Source: Geosiphon pyriformis
Lineage: Eukaryota > Glomeromycota > Glomeromycetes > Archaeosporales > Geosiphonaceae
DNA length: 64,000 bases
Assembly (NCBI GenBank): GCA_016748015.1
Contig: JAAOMT010000328.1
Location: forward strand, 755,202 to 819,201
Direction: 5' to 3'
Shown: one piece after another, positions 44,702 through 57,000 of the stretch
Layout of the letters: every line of letters starts with the position of its first letter
Numbering within the stretch: position 1 is the stretch's first letter
Translations under genes and position numbers: made by a program
Notes under the pieces: generated by a model
The model's input: the letters and a program-made list of their open reading frames with translations, nothing else
Database searches by the model: none
Told to the model about the DNA's origin: nothing

Positions 44702-46846
44702 TTATTCAATTTGGTTTTTTAAAAGAATTTCTCGAGCTGAATCACGCCGTCGTTTAGACACCAAATAAAAGAACTTCGATTTACATGCTTTTGGCGTCCT
44801 ATCGACCATGTACATTGCAATTGAATCCCAGTCTTTTATTTGCCTACGAAGAGTTATCATTTGGTTGATTTCTTCCGTTGTCCAAAATCGAAGGTTTCGA
44901 GTAGGAACTAGTTTTTTAATAGGCCCATTTCTCCTAAATTTAATTTTGATTGCCGTCATCGACCGGTTTGGGAGTATTTTTGCTAATGTAGCCCAATCTT
45001 TCCCGTGTTTTAAAAGAAATTCCTTCATCAACTCGATTTCCTCGTTTTCCCATCTCGATCTATTATACTTTCGCCGAGGATGAGGAGATGTCTTTTCTGG
45101 TTCCGGATTGACTCTTGTTTTGTAGATGTCATAGAATTCCGGGAAAAAACCTGGATTGTTTTCTATATATGCCTGAACAACTGCGGGAATTCTTCCAATT
45201 TCTCTTGCTATGTTTTCCCACTCAATTCCATCTCTTTTCATGATCTTATTTACCTTTTGTATTTCCTCAGTTGACCATTTTTCCCGTATATATTCTCCAA
45301 ATATTTTTTTTCCAAAAAGATTCAGGAACTTTTTCGCACAAGATTTTGCAGTTCTCGAGGTCAAATAATCAGCAATTAAATTCCATTGGAAACCATATTT
45401 TTCTACCAATCTCCACAATATAAATCTTTCTGTTCGAGTCCATTCTCCACATTGGGCGAGAGTATCTTTTGAAATCATATGGGATAAATATCTCAAATGA
45501 CACTCACTTGGTGTTCGTTCAGGCAGCTCTTCAGTTACCTTTTTCCATTCGAATCCATGTTCTTTGACAAGAGCAATTAATTTATCAAGTTCACTTTGAG
45601 ACCAATAACTCGGGTTTTCCTGTGTAATAGGCGATTTATTTGTGATCAGCTCTTCCTCTTCCGCCGTTGGCGTATTAATGCCCAATATAAAATCTCGTAT
45701 TTGAGTATAATGTCTCCATTTCATATGCGACTCTATCATTTTCCATCGATCCCCATACATTTCGAAAAAATGTTGGACAGATTGCTTTTCTTTTTGAGTC
45801 CAAAACATATATTGGTCTCTTTTAAATTCTCTTGCTGAGCGCTTCCGATTTAACCAACCAAAGGGATGCCATGTTTTTCCGAAACCCGTACCTTCTTTTA
45901 ACGCATTAAAGTTAATATCTTTGTAAAAATCTAAAATTAAGTGATCCAGCAAATATTTGCAACCTATTGGTGTTCTGTTGTGTAAATATGACGCGATTTT
46001 GTGTGCATCAAAACCGACAATCTTGACAAGTTTGTGAAATAAATCAATCTCAATATTGGACCATCTTAATTTGGTTTTCCAAAAAAATTTTGAATTTTTG
46101 GAACGAGTTGAAGGTAATATGTGATAATTTGCAAACAAGAATTGCGAAACTGAAGTAGGTGTTCTGTCAGATATATGGTTTGCAATCAAGTGAGGCTGAT
46201 TTCCATAATTTTCAACCAGATAATCAAGCATTTTGATCTCTTGGTTAGACCATCTTTTCCACTTTCGTCCATCGAGATTAACTTCTGGAAACATATTAGG
46301 TGAATGCTGCACCTTATAAGCTAGTAAATGTGCTGGTCTAGTGCCCAAAGTCTTTTCAATTTTAACCCATCTAGCTCCACAGTTCTTTATACTCTCATTC
46401 AAGATCCGAACTTCTTGTATTGTCCATGGTTTTCCATATTGACTATAAGTTTTTTGTAGATCAAGCTTTGGATCAACTTGATTGAGAAATTTTTGCCTAC
46501 ATTCAAAGGGTGTTCTATTACCCAATTGTGATGATATACGAATCCAATCTTCTCCATGAACTTTCACAAGATAGTCCAAGAGACCACTTTCCATGCTCGC
46601 CCAAGGACCAGGGCTTTTGCGATGTTTCCTCTTGGATTTCAGGTCTTCAACAGCTAACTCAAGCTGTTTATCGGCCTCTAACTTTGAAGTAGAAGGGCCT
46701 AAAGGAGGTATTTCCTGTTGTTGGTGACTACTTTTGGAAAAAAGACGCTTGGATAGAGTTTGCAACAAAATTCTCTGAAATTCTTGGTGGCAACGACAAA
46801 GCATTTTAGAGTCACCGAATTTTCGTCGATAAGTTCTGCAAAGCAT
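44702..46846 (-). CDS. Protein with about ten Myb/SANT repeats
   Basis: A single uninterrupted frame of 714 residues. I count ten Trp-containing SANT/Myb units with shared pattern W-x-x-x-E-x-x-x-(L/I)...(W)-x-x-I-A-x-x-(L/I)-x-x-R-T-x-x-x-C. Examples are GPWASMESGLLDYLVKVHGE, KPWTIQEVRILNESIKNCGA, KRWSNQEIKMLDYLVENYGN, SYWSQSELDKLIALVKEHGF, GEWTRTERFILWRLVEKYGF and SRWENEEIELMKEFLLKHGK. They lie at roughly residues 81-123, 139-182, 196-240, 259-303, 347-390, 416-460, 472-515, 526-568, 603-646 and 661-704. The N-terminus is basic and low in acidic residues (FQRILLQTLSKRLFSKSS), so a mitochondrial presequence is possible. Distant kin could include SNAPC4 or Myb-type fungal regulators. A second ATG lies 14 codons in. 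Confidence 0.85.
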   Translation of the reverse strand: MLCRTYRRKFGDSKMLCRCHQEFQRILLQTLSKRLFSKSSHQQQEIPPLGPSTSKLEADKQLELAVEDLKSKRKHRKSPGPWASMESGLLDYLVKVHGEDWIRISSQLGNRTPFECRQKFLNQVDPKLDLQKTYSQYGKPWTIQEVRILNESIKNCGARWVKIEKTLGTRPAHLLAYKVQHSPNMFPEVNLDGRKWKRWSNQEIKMLDYLVENYGNQPHLIANHISDRTPTSVSQFLFANYHILPSTRSKNSKFFWKTKLRWSNIEIDLFHKLVKIVGFDAHKIASYLHNRTPIGCKYLLDHLILDFYKDINFNALKEGTGFGKTWHPFGWLNRKRSAREFKRDQYMFWTQKEKQSVQHFFEMYGDRWKMIESHMKWRHYTQIRDFILGINTPTAEEEELITNKSPITQENPSYWSQSELDKLIALVKEHGFEWKKVTEELPERTPSECHLRYLSHMISKDTLAQCGEWTRTERFILWRLVEKYGFQWNLIADYLTSRTAKSCAKKFLNLFGKKIFGEYIREKWSTEEIQKVNKIMKRDGIEWENIAREIGRIPAVVQAYIENNPGFFPEFYDIYKTRVNPEPEKTSPHPRRKYNRSRWENEEIELMKEFLLKHGKDWATLAKILPNRSMTAIKIKFRRNGPIKKLVPTRNLRFWTTEEINQMITLRRQIKDWDSIAMYMVDRTPKACKSKFFYLVSKRRRDSAREILLKNQIE

Positions 46847-49789
46847 CAGAATATACGATGCAGAAGAGTGTCTCTTGTTAAAAGTTATAAAAACAAATGT
46901 CGCTACATGAAAGGATAATAGGCGAGCCTGATAAAATTTTTGTGATCTGTTGTGGAAAAATTAACAAAAAAAGTTTATTTTAAGCACGATTTTCAAAAAT
47001 CAAAATTTCCAATCATGTGATTATAACAATTAACCTAAAAATACGTAAAAGTAGGAACTAGAATCTTTGGCCAAAATATTTTTTTAAAGTAAGGTATTTT
47101 GTTCAATTCTTTACTTTTTGTTTTGCTAATTATATATTGAAGAATTATTAGATTATAATTATAAATAAAGCATAATATATGTTGAAAAACTTTTTGAATA
47201 TTTTTTAAATATTATTAATATATAAAAAACCATAAAAAAAATTAATAACTATAATTTTATTTGAAATATATTAATAATTTGAAAATAAAATAAAAATGTT
47301 TTAAATTTTTGTAATTTTATTAATAATATCAAAAAATCTCAAAAATAAAATACTATTTATATTTATTAATTTAAATAAATTTTAATAATTAATACTTATT
47401 CTACTTTATTTTTTATTAATTGAATTAATTTTCTTTTTGCATTTTAATACTAAAAATTAGCATTTTTTAAATTTTTAATTAATCATAATTTAAAAACAAA
47501 AAATTGAATATAATTATGCAAATTTTTTTTAATAATTGTTAAATATATTTAAGAAATTAAAACAATAATATTTTTTAAAGAATTTTAAAAATTGTAATTA
47601 TTAATATATTTTTTGTGTTATAATTAATTTAATATACAATAATTAAATTGTATTTTTTTTACCATATTAATTTACAAAAATTTTTGTAAAAAGTTTTAAA
47701 TTGATTTAATCTAAAAAAAATAATAAAACTTTTTTTTTGTATTTTTATGATTACAACCAAAATAAAAAGTAAAAAGTTGCAATTTCTTTATTTTTGAAGT
47801 ATTTGGTAATATTTTTATTAATAAAATATTTACAACTTTTAAAACTGTTTAATAATATTTTATAAAAGCACTTTTTTTAATAAAGTAATAATAAATTGGT
47901 TTTTTACTAATTTTAAAACATTATTTTTGTTTTTGGTTAAAAGTTTTTTCTTTTTTAAAGTTTTTTAAAAAAAATCATTTAAAATAGTCTTTGTTTTCTT
48001 TAAAAGTTTTAAAGTTTTTAATAAAAAATTAATAACTAAATTTTTTTACTATTTTTTTTACAGTTATTTAAATTATTAAAAAAGCCAAATTGGCCAAAAA
48101 ACAATTTTTTTAAATTTTTGTTATATTAAATAACAATTTTTTTGAAGTGCTAAAAAGTTTTTTTCTAATTTTTTAATATTAGTTTTAATGTTTTAAAGCC
48201 AGTTTTTTTTTAATAAAAAATAAAGCTTTTGTTTTTTTTGGCTTTTTTATTGGTTTTATATTATTTGTATTGATTATAATGCTTGGTTTTATTATAAGTA
48301 TAAATAAAAATATTTTTTATTTATATTTATAATAAAATATATTAATTAATTTAAATTTAAATTAATTTTTAATTATATTACTTAATATATTAGTTTTAAA
48401 AACAAAATAATTTATATTTTTATATGTGTTTTTAATTTATTAATTTATTAATTAAATAGAAATTTAAATTATTTTTTTTGTTTTTTAGTAATATTATTTT
48501 TAATAGTACTTAAAAAACAATTATTAATTATTAAGAATTTTTTAAATAAATAAATTTTATTTTAATGTTTTTTTTTAAAATTAATTTGATTTATGTTAAA
48601 TTTGCTTTTTAGTTTATATATGATTTTATTACTGTAAAATCAGTTTTAAAAAACAATATAAAACTGTTTTGTATAAAGTTTGTCTTTTAAGTTTCTTTAA
48701 ATACTATTATTTAAATTAAACTTGTTAATTTTGTTTCTTTTTCTATTTTTAAAATTGCTAAATTTTTGTTATTGTTTTACAAAATATATTTAAGAGTATT
48801 TTTGTTATTAATCTTAAAAATATTTTTAACATTTTTGGTAAAATGTTTTAAATTTTATTAAATTTTATTAATATTTAATAATATTTTATTGTTTATTTTA
48901 AATAATACTAATAATTGTTTATTAATATGTAATATTTGCTTAAAATATTAATTTTTATAATTATAATATTTAGGTTTTTATAAGAACTAAAAATAACAAT
49001 TCTATATTTTAATTATTTAAAATAAAAAATAAAAAAAATTTAATTACAAATTTAAAAAACTAATTTGTTAAAACTATATAACTAAAAAACTTATTATAAA
49101 AAACAATAATTTTTTTAATTAATAAATAAAAATCTTAATATTGTTTTTAATTACCAAAATTAATTAACAAATATAAACAGTTATAATTATATTAAAAAAT
49201 TTAAAATAAACAATAATATATTATTAAATATTAACAAATTTTAATATAACTTAAAAAAAAAATTGATTACAAAAAATTGCAATTAACATATAATAATATA
49301 TAATAATACACAATAATACATAATAATAATATTATTATTAAATAATATAAAATAACATAAATAATAAATTATAGTTAATAATAAAATTACAAATTAATAA
49401 GCTTTTAAAAATTATTTTATAAAACAAAAAATATGTTAATAAATAAATAATTTTAGCTTAAAAAAAATTTAAAATTAAAATCTATTTTTTTATATATTTA
49501 TTAATATTAATTAATTTATATATAATTTTTTACAAAAATTTTGTTTTTAAAAATTGGTTTTAATAATTTTTGTCAGTTTTAAAAAAGAGTATTAATTTTG
49601 CATATAGTTTAATTATTAAATATTATAATAAAATTTAATTATGTTGTTATCAAAGATTTTTTTATTTTTTTCTTAATATTATTAATATTATTTTGCTGTT
49701 AATTTTATTGTTAATAAAAATTAATAAACTTTTAATAAGTTAATTTTCTTTTAAAGTATTAAAAAATACTTTAAACTGTATATATTGTT
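46847..49789. other. AT-rich block downstream of the Myb-repeat promoter
   Basis: The first 170 bp is the Myb-repeat gene promoter, with AATCATGTGATT at 47011-47022. From about 47080 the sequence becomes extremely AT-rich with no readable gene. It is probably the over-decayed body of transposons, because its right end runs directly into a recognisable decayed LINE 3' UTR. Confidence 0.5.
47011..47022. promoter_or_regulatory. ATCACATGAT-type box upstream of the Myb-repeat gene
   Basis: AATCATGTGATT, reverse complement AATCACATGATT, lies about 165 bases upstream of the start and is identical to the box before TAF9. Confidence 0.4.
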
Positions 49790-50690
49790 AAATTTATAAT
49801 AAAATAGCCAATTTTATGTCAATTACTTGAATAGTTATTTTATAGTAAAAATTAATTTTTTTACAAGAGAATTTTATTTGTAAGTTTTTTAAAATTATAT
49901 GTAATTACTTTGTTATAAAAGTCAATTTTTTTACAGAAAATTTTGACTGTAAACTTCTCAAAAAAAAAAAAAAAAAAAACCAAAAAAAAAAAAAAAAATG
50001 TATTAAGAAAGTTGTTTTGAATTCAGACCTAAAAATTATTAATAGTTACTAAAATTAATAGCTAATTAATTTCAAATTATTAGTATAGAATAGTAAATTT
50101 TTTAAACAAGAATAATTAAGAATTTTTATGTTTTTTAAAACAAATTTTATTGTAATTAATTTATAAAAAAAATAATTCTAACTAAAATATTTAATAAAAA
50201 ATATAAATTTTAATGAAATTCTATTTTTTCGAAAAAAAAGCTCTTCTTTTATATAATTTGGTATAACATTATTCTATAATCTAATAATTTTTTTTTTCTA
50301 ATTTCTTGATAAACTAAAAATATATTTTGTTAAACTACAAGTTATTTTTATAAACTAAAAATTATTTTAGTAAACTGTTGAATATTTTAATAAATTTTTA
50401 AATATTTTAACAAATTTTTAATATTAAATAATTCAGTATATTACATAATCTAATTATTGCAATTTGGTTTTATTTGTGTTTTGTATAAATTAAGTTATTA
50501 ATTAAATAATATTTCAAATAATTTAAAAAGATAATAAGTAATAAATTAAAATAATAATATATATTAATTAATAATAAAAATTAAAAAACTAATTTTATGT
50601 CAAATAATATCTTAAATTTCGGCTAGTAATAATGTATATTTAAATATAAAACTAATATAAATAAGTTTAAATTTATATATAATAACAATT
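49790..50690. mobile_element. Decayed copy of the LINE 3' end plus gypsy LTR junction
   Basis: This segment aligns end to end with 58880-59750: LINE 3' UTR, an A-rich tract (two A-runs at 49960-49998), a spacer, an LTR-like sequence (about 50077-50268) and the end of the gypsy 3' ORF. Shared exact runs include AGCTCTTCTTTTATA. Differences are mostly C-to-T and G-to-A, for example TACAACTTG to TATAATTTG and TGTTAG to TATTAG at the LTR edge. It is an old, AT-converted copy of the composite arrangement. Confidence 0.8.
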
Positions 50691-50925
50691 TAATATTTTT
50701 TATTATAATTTGCCAATTATTTTATTAAATATAACTAAGATTTTTAGTATAAGTTTTAAGATATATATATATTGTTTATTTTATTTAAATTTTAATAATA
50801 ATATAACTATTAAAATAAACTTGTAATATTATTTTAATTAGTTTAAATAATTGGTTATATATAAAAAATATATAAGTTATATTTAGTTTAAAATATTTAA
50901 TTATTATATTATATTATTATTATGA
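50691..50925 (+). mobile_element. Decayed LINE 3' UTR fragment
   Basis: Bases 50770-50890 (TTTATTTTATTTAAATTTTA... TTGTAATATTATTTTAATTA...) follow the order of the LINE ORF2 end and 3' UTR at 58630-58740 and of the decayed copy at 2370-2490, again with G and C replaced by A and T. It is a second, separate LINE 3' end in this block. Confidence 0.6.
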
Positions 50926-50930
50926 GTTGA

Positions 50931-51585
50931 AGTAACAAGCTAACAGATAGCAAGAGAAAACAAAATTGTAGGGTGATAGAAATAATCAAAAAGAATTCAA
51001 CTTTAAAGAGTGAATTGAATAAGTATAAATTCAATGTATGAGATTAGTCTCATAAAATATCTCAGTTGCTATTCTTTTCAAAAAGATAATTGAAGAATCT
51101 GAAGATAGAAGGATAGTCTATACTGTCAACAAATGATCACACTTAGTATAATTCTATGCCTCATGTTGGCATTCTTAGAATTCAATATCAAGTATTAGAT
51201 GTGCTTTTTAGTCATGTTTTATTCAATAATCTTCAAATGGTACACTTATACATTTTAAGAAAAAGGATAAGAATTAACCAATAAGTAATCTTTTATCCTA
51301 AGATGTTTGGATACTTGAAGATAAGGAAAGAAAAATTAGCAATAAGAGAATAATTGAAATAAAAGTTGTTATTTTATTTATTCTTGATTATTTTAAATAT
51401 GCTTTTCTACAACTAAGAGATTCATCACTTATATAGCTGTCAAAAGTAGTCAATAATCAGATTAATAGTCAAGTTATTGATCAAATTAATGATCACTATC
51501 TAAAAATAGAGTGGCTAATTTATATGATATCAATGGCTAAGACATATAATAATTAATAAGAAGTATAAGTTTCAATCATAATATT
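50931..51585. repeat. LTR-like dispersed repeat, copy 2
   Basis: This is the partner of 58-655. It could start TGAGTTGAAG and end TTTCAATCA, that is TG...CA, but flanking duplications are obscured by the AT-rich context. The 12-bp repeat region is still visible near 51448-51500. More AT-rich than copy 1 throughout. Confidence 0.6.
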
Positions 51586-52141
51586 ATATTATATAATAAT
51601 TAAATCTTACTTAAATTAATAATAAAAAATATATTAAAACCAAATAAAATATATTTTTAAAAAATTAAAAAATTTTATTTAAAATTAAATATAATTTGTA
51701 TATATTATTCTTAAAATTTTAATAATTGAAACCAATTATTTTTAATTATAATAATTAAAAAAATTTAGTAATTTGATTATTATAATAAAATAATTTAATA
51801 TTATAATAATTTCTTTTAAAAAAAAAAATTTTATAATTAATTTTATAAAAAATTATTAACTTACCAAAAAAACAATATTAAATTTTATTAATTTTAATTA
51901 AATAATATAAGTTAAATTAAATAAAATTAAATAATAATTAATATTATATATTATTATTAATATTTATTTTTAAAAAACTTTAATATCTTTTTTTTATTGA
52001 TTTTATAAAGTATAATTCAATTATCAATGACTTCTCTCTTACTCCCAAAAATCCCAATAAGTTATTTTTCTGAAAAAAAAGTTTTTGTTTTTTTCTTATT
52101 AGTATTATATTAATATTTCTTTAACTAATAACCCCTTTGTC
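51586..52141. other. AT-rich flank and LINE 5' leader
   Basis: Mostly AT-rich unassigned sequence. From about 52010 composition becomes more balanced (ATGACTTCTCTCTTACTCCC), which I take as the LINE 5' untranslated region leading to ORF1. Confidence 0.4.
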
Positions 52142-54009
52142 ATGGATTCAAAGGCTGCTTCTAGTGGCAGCATGTCTAGTAAGAAGACTTTTAAGAGCGT
52201 GTTTCATGGTCCTGCCAATGGTTTCTTTTCACAAAAAAAGAAGACTTCTCTTGGTAATGTTAAATACTCTGGTGATGAAAAGGATATTTCTTTGAAGTCT
52301 GGTTCTAGTGCTAGTGTATATTCCGATGTAGAAAGCCTTTCTGGTGATGATGAGGATGTTAGTATGTCTGGTGGTTTTAATGATTCTCTTTTGGATTCAG
52401 CTGTTAACACTCCCAAGGCTAAACGTGTGAATACTAGTGTGAATTTTGGTTCTCTTATTGGTTCTTCTGACTTTGAGATAGATGAAAAAGTGAAGCCCTT
52501 TCTGCCCCCCCTTATGAAAAAAATTCCTTTGGATAAGATCTGGATCGATCCCAAAATTATCAAAACTCCTATAGAGATGGCAGTTAAGAAATCTTTTGCC
52601 TTGGATATCAATCTTTCAGCTATTGAAAGCAAATCAGTGATGGCGAAAACTTATTTAATCAGGAAGGTTTTTTCAAAGATCAATGGTTTTGGGGAGACCA
52701 TTACCCTCTCAAAATTTGAAGGGATCATCTGATCGACATTTACATTTGAGGAGAGCATGAAGAAAGCTGTGTCATTGGCCGAAGAAGAGAGGATTGTCAT
52801 AAACAATGATGTGAGAAAACAAGGGTTTCGTTCAGATCAGGCTGTGGTAATCAAAGAAATTTCCATGGATACACCAAAAGAAATAATCGTCATTGCAGTT
52901 TCTGAGTTTGGGCAAATTAAGTTGATCAAAATCCAGTTGGTTGGTATGTGGCAGAAGGCTGTGGTGGAATTCGCCAAATCAGGACAGGCAGAGCAATTGG
53001 CTTCAAAATGGTCCTTTTTAATTGAAAAAGACTCTGTACGTGTGGCAAAGGCCATGAGAGATTGCAATATCTGGGTCTCTAGAGATCATTTTAGGACGCT
53101 TCTGTTTACACTGCTGGTGGGAACAACAACGCATGACCTTAGTAATCTTCTGGATAAAACTGGTGGCAGAACTTGCATTATTAATCGTTTATTGAACACT
53201 GGCAATAGAGTTTGCTGTGCTGTAGTTGGCTTCAAATTCGAGAATGATTTGAATTCCGCTTTTCTCACTGAGCCTGTTTTTGGTGGTGTTCGTCTTTCTT
53301 GGGCTAGGCTGGATTTGGTTCGATGTGAAAAATATGGACGTCTTGGACATTCGGCTTTAGAGTGTGATGCATCAGATATGTCGTCTTCTGATCTCTTGAA
53401 TAATTTTAATAAAAGGCATGCTCCTAGTGTAGATCATCTCTAGTTGGCCAAGTTATATGTAAAGAAAAATGTTCCTATATCCCACCCTGCTGCCTTTGGT
53501 GGCAAATTATGGGCCCAGATAGTCTCTTTTGCTTCCTTTTCTGGTGGCTCTCCTTCTGGTTTTGGTCTTGGTACTGGTTCCTCTCACCATACAACTCCAG
53601 ATTTGGGTGGTGGTCCTCCTTTTTTTACACTTGCCGACTCTTCTTTGAATGCTTGCTTGGCATCTTTGAAATGTTCTCTCGAGTTGTTGACTAACCAAGT
53701 GTCTGATATTTTAAGGAAATTGAGTTTTGTTGAATTGGTGCCCCTCTTTTGGTTGGATCTGTGTCTTTGGCCCCTAGTTTGGATTCTGATATGGCTCTGG
53801 ATGGTGAATTGGCATCATTTGATCACCATTTTCCAAGTATTGATATGGGTGGTGGCTTCAATTCAAGTAGTTCGAAGGTTTTAACTACCAAGATAGGTGG
53901 TTTGAAGTCTAAAATGTTGGCTCTGGAGGCTTCAGTCAGTTCTGTTTTGGCAAGATTGGATTTTTTGTGTGCTGGTTTGGGTTCCTCTTTACTGCTTTCA
54001 CCCCAATGA
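52142..54009 (+). pseudogene. LINE ORF1 (nucleic-acid-binding, gag-like), broken
   Basis: It starts MDSKAASSGSMSSKKTFKSV, a sequence I associate with Glomeromycotina LINEs. It has a Ser/acidic N-terminus, a middle RNA-recognition-like region (VVIKEISMDTPKEIIVIAVS, KIQLVGMWQKAVVEF) and a zinc-knuckle remnant RCEKYGRLGHSALEC, in which the second Cys of Cx2C is now Tyr. The C-terminal part includes KSKMLALEASVSSVLARLDF, a heptad-like helix. Two in-frame stops (TGA 52730-52732, TAG 53441-53443) are one transition from CGA and CAG. A frameshift lies near 53735-53750; the frame then runs to a TGA at 54007-54009. Probably a ribonucleoprotein-forming protein in intact copies. Confidence 0.85.
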
Positions 54010-57000
54010 GCAGTTTGGTCTGGAAATTTGCTACATGTAATATTCAGGACATGAACATTCCTGTGAAGCAGGATGATATAGTTTGTTGGCATGTAAACTC
54101 GGGAAACATGGTTTTTTTTATTACTAAAACAAAATTAAGATCCTCTTCTGGGCCATGGATAAAGGATAAATTTAATGGAGTGCAAATCTTTTCTTCAGGA
54201 TTGGATAAAGGTTTTATGGGTGCTGAAGTTGCAATTATTATAAACATTTCTTTGGCTTGTCATGTATCTAAGATGGAGGAGATTCCTGGTCGGGTTGTTT
54301 CTGTTTGGCTCTTGTTTAAGAGCAAACTCTCGGTTACTGTTTTGGGGTTGTATGCTGGTGCCTCTTCTGGAGCTAGGTTTGGTCAGGCTTTTGAAGTTAA
54401 CTTTCTTATTGCAAAGGCTGTCAACTCCAGCAATTTTGTTATCTTGGGTGGGGACTTTAATGAGAATGGATCTAGTAAAAGTGCTAGTTTCAAGTTTTTT
54501 TTGAGTTTGGGTTTGGTCAATTCATTTGTTGGTCATTATTTGGCTAATTCTCATATGTGGAGCAATTCGAGAGGGGTTGGAAAAACGATTGATTACATTT
54601 TTGTTGGTGGTAATTTGTCTTCTGCTGTTGCTAGTCATCAAGTTGTCTCTGTTTCAGATTTCTTTGACACTGATCACAGGGCAGTTGTGGTTTTGGTCGG
54701 TTTGGATGGGCTTTTGAATGTACAGTTGAATAGTTTGCACAAGCAGACGAATAAAGATTGTTGGAAGTTTAAAATCAAGAATACTGACTGTGCTGGATGG
54801 ACTAAGTTTAAGGATCTCTCTTCAGCAAAACTCTTGTCTTTGGGTGAGGTGTTCTCTGGTGCTGAAATGCATGGTGATGTGGATGCTATGTGGGCAGTTT
54901 TGGTGGGGGCTGTGGTAGATTCTGCTGATGTGACATTTTTGAGACATTGGTTTAATGAATTCAAGTGTTCAAGAAACAAACATTCTTTTAGGTTTTTTGG
55001 TCTAGAATTGTTGGTGGCCAAGATTGTCAAGAAATTTTGCTCAGGTGACTTACTGGGTACTAATCGTCTTGTAAATAAATGGTCAACTCTGAATGATGCA
55101 AAGGCTTGTGCTTTCAAGGACTTGGTTGGCTCAGGTGTTAAATCTGATGTTGTTGTTAGGCATTTGTCATTGGTTTGCAGAGATTACAGGAGGTTGAAGA
55201 TGTTTGAGTCAAGATTGGCTGAGGAAGCTTTGATTAGGAAGGCAATTGAGAAGCACATAGATAATTTCTGTTTGGATAAAGGTAGTATGATTAGGAGTGT
55301 GTTGGAAAAGCCTTTTCGCAAGGTGGTGTTGAATTACTTGATAGTTGATAATGATCTAGTTTTGTTGCCTGAAGAGGTGAAGTCGAGCGTGGATAAGATA
55401 ATGGAGAGATGGACAAAGAAATGCTCTGTGCAGTCAGAGCTTCCTGATCTTTGGGCTTGTCAGTACACACCTTTGAACCATGTTTGGGATGATGCCTTTT
55501 TGGGTGTTATGAGTGCAATCAGTATGAGCGAGTTACTTTCTGTTGTTGGTGGTCTGCCTGATGGCAAAGCTGCTGGTTTGTCTGGTGTTTCTAATGAGTT
55601 GTAAAAACATGGTGGTAAAATGGTTTTGGGGTGCCTGTTGGTGCTGTTTAATAAGTGTTTGTCTGTTGGAGTGGTGCCTGTTTTGTGGAAGAAAACTTGG
55701 GTGTCAATGATTCCTAAGCCTTACGATTGGGATGGAGTTCTTACAAACACTCAGCCCATTGCTTTGATTGAGAGTGCCAGGAAGATTCTTTTCAAGGTTC
55801 TGTCTGATTGTATTTCAATGGCTTGTAGCAAGTTCAACATTCTTCAAGGTGACAATTTTTCGGTGCTGAAGGGTACATCCACACAATCTCTAGTGTTTGC
55901 TGTCGGTTCAGTGATTAAGGATACTATTGAGAAGAATAGGGAGTTATGGTTGGTCTTGCAAGATATGCAGAAAGCTTATGATTCAGTTGGATGGCATTAT
56001 TTAAGAGCTAGTTTGCAGCATGTCAAGATGTGTGAGAGGTTCATAAGGTTTTTTGGTGGTATTTATGAGGATAGAGTTAATAGGGTAATGACTGACTTTG
56101 GTTTGTCTGGTGGTTATAAGGTGCATGATGGGCTGGATTAGGGTGAGGTCTTTTTGCTGCTTCTATAGAGAATTTTTTATGATCCACTTTTGTGTAAGGT
56201 TAAGAGACACAAACAATTGTGTGAGTACCAAATTAATACTAAGTTTGTTGCAAAGTCTGGCAGAATTGAGAGCAGTGATGGTTTGACATTATATTTTTTG
56301 GCTGGTGTATTTGTTGATGATACAATCTGGGTTGGAAATTGTTAGGCTTCTACTCAATATGCTCTGAACATTGCCAGTGAATTTTTTGTGATCAATGATA
56401 TTTCTATCAACAGTGAGAAGACGATAGCTATTCCCATTAATCAGGGTGTTAAAGTTGCTTCACTGAGCATTTGTGGTCAGCCAATTTCTATTGCCAAAAA
56501 AGAGGAAGCACATCGGTATCTAGGTATTTTTCTGTCAACTGAGGGGCTCTCCAAGCCAAGTGTTGCCAAGGCTCATGTGGATGTGCATTTCTTTATCAAT
56601 GTTGTGCTTAGGAAAGCTATTACTGACAAACAGTTCTCCTATCTGGTGTCGGCTATTTTATAGCCTATTGTTAGCTATTATATTCAGTTCAGTTTTGTCC
56701 CTTCTAATGTTTGTCACAAGTGGGATGTCTTGGTTAGAAAGGGTCTTAGGTTTAAGGCTTGTCTCCCCCATGATTTTCTTGATGCTGCTTTGCATCATCC
56801 CTCATTGTATGGCCTGAAGCCTTTTAAGCAAGTGCAGTCAGAGGGGAAGATTGCTGCTCTGATAATGTTCTCTAATCCCTTTGGTATTCTTGGGCGTTTG
56901 TTTAGACATAGGTTTTTGGATCTGCAGGTTCTTGGTTGGGCTCCTTTGGATTCTTTGCAGTTTCCGGTCAGGTTGTGTGTTAGTCCAGTAAACAATTTTT

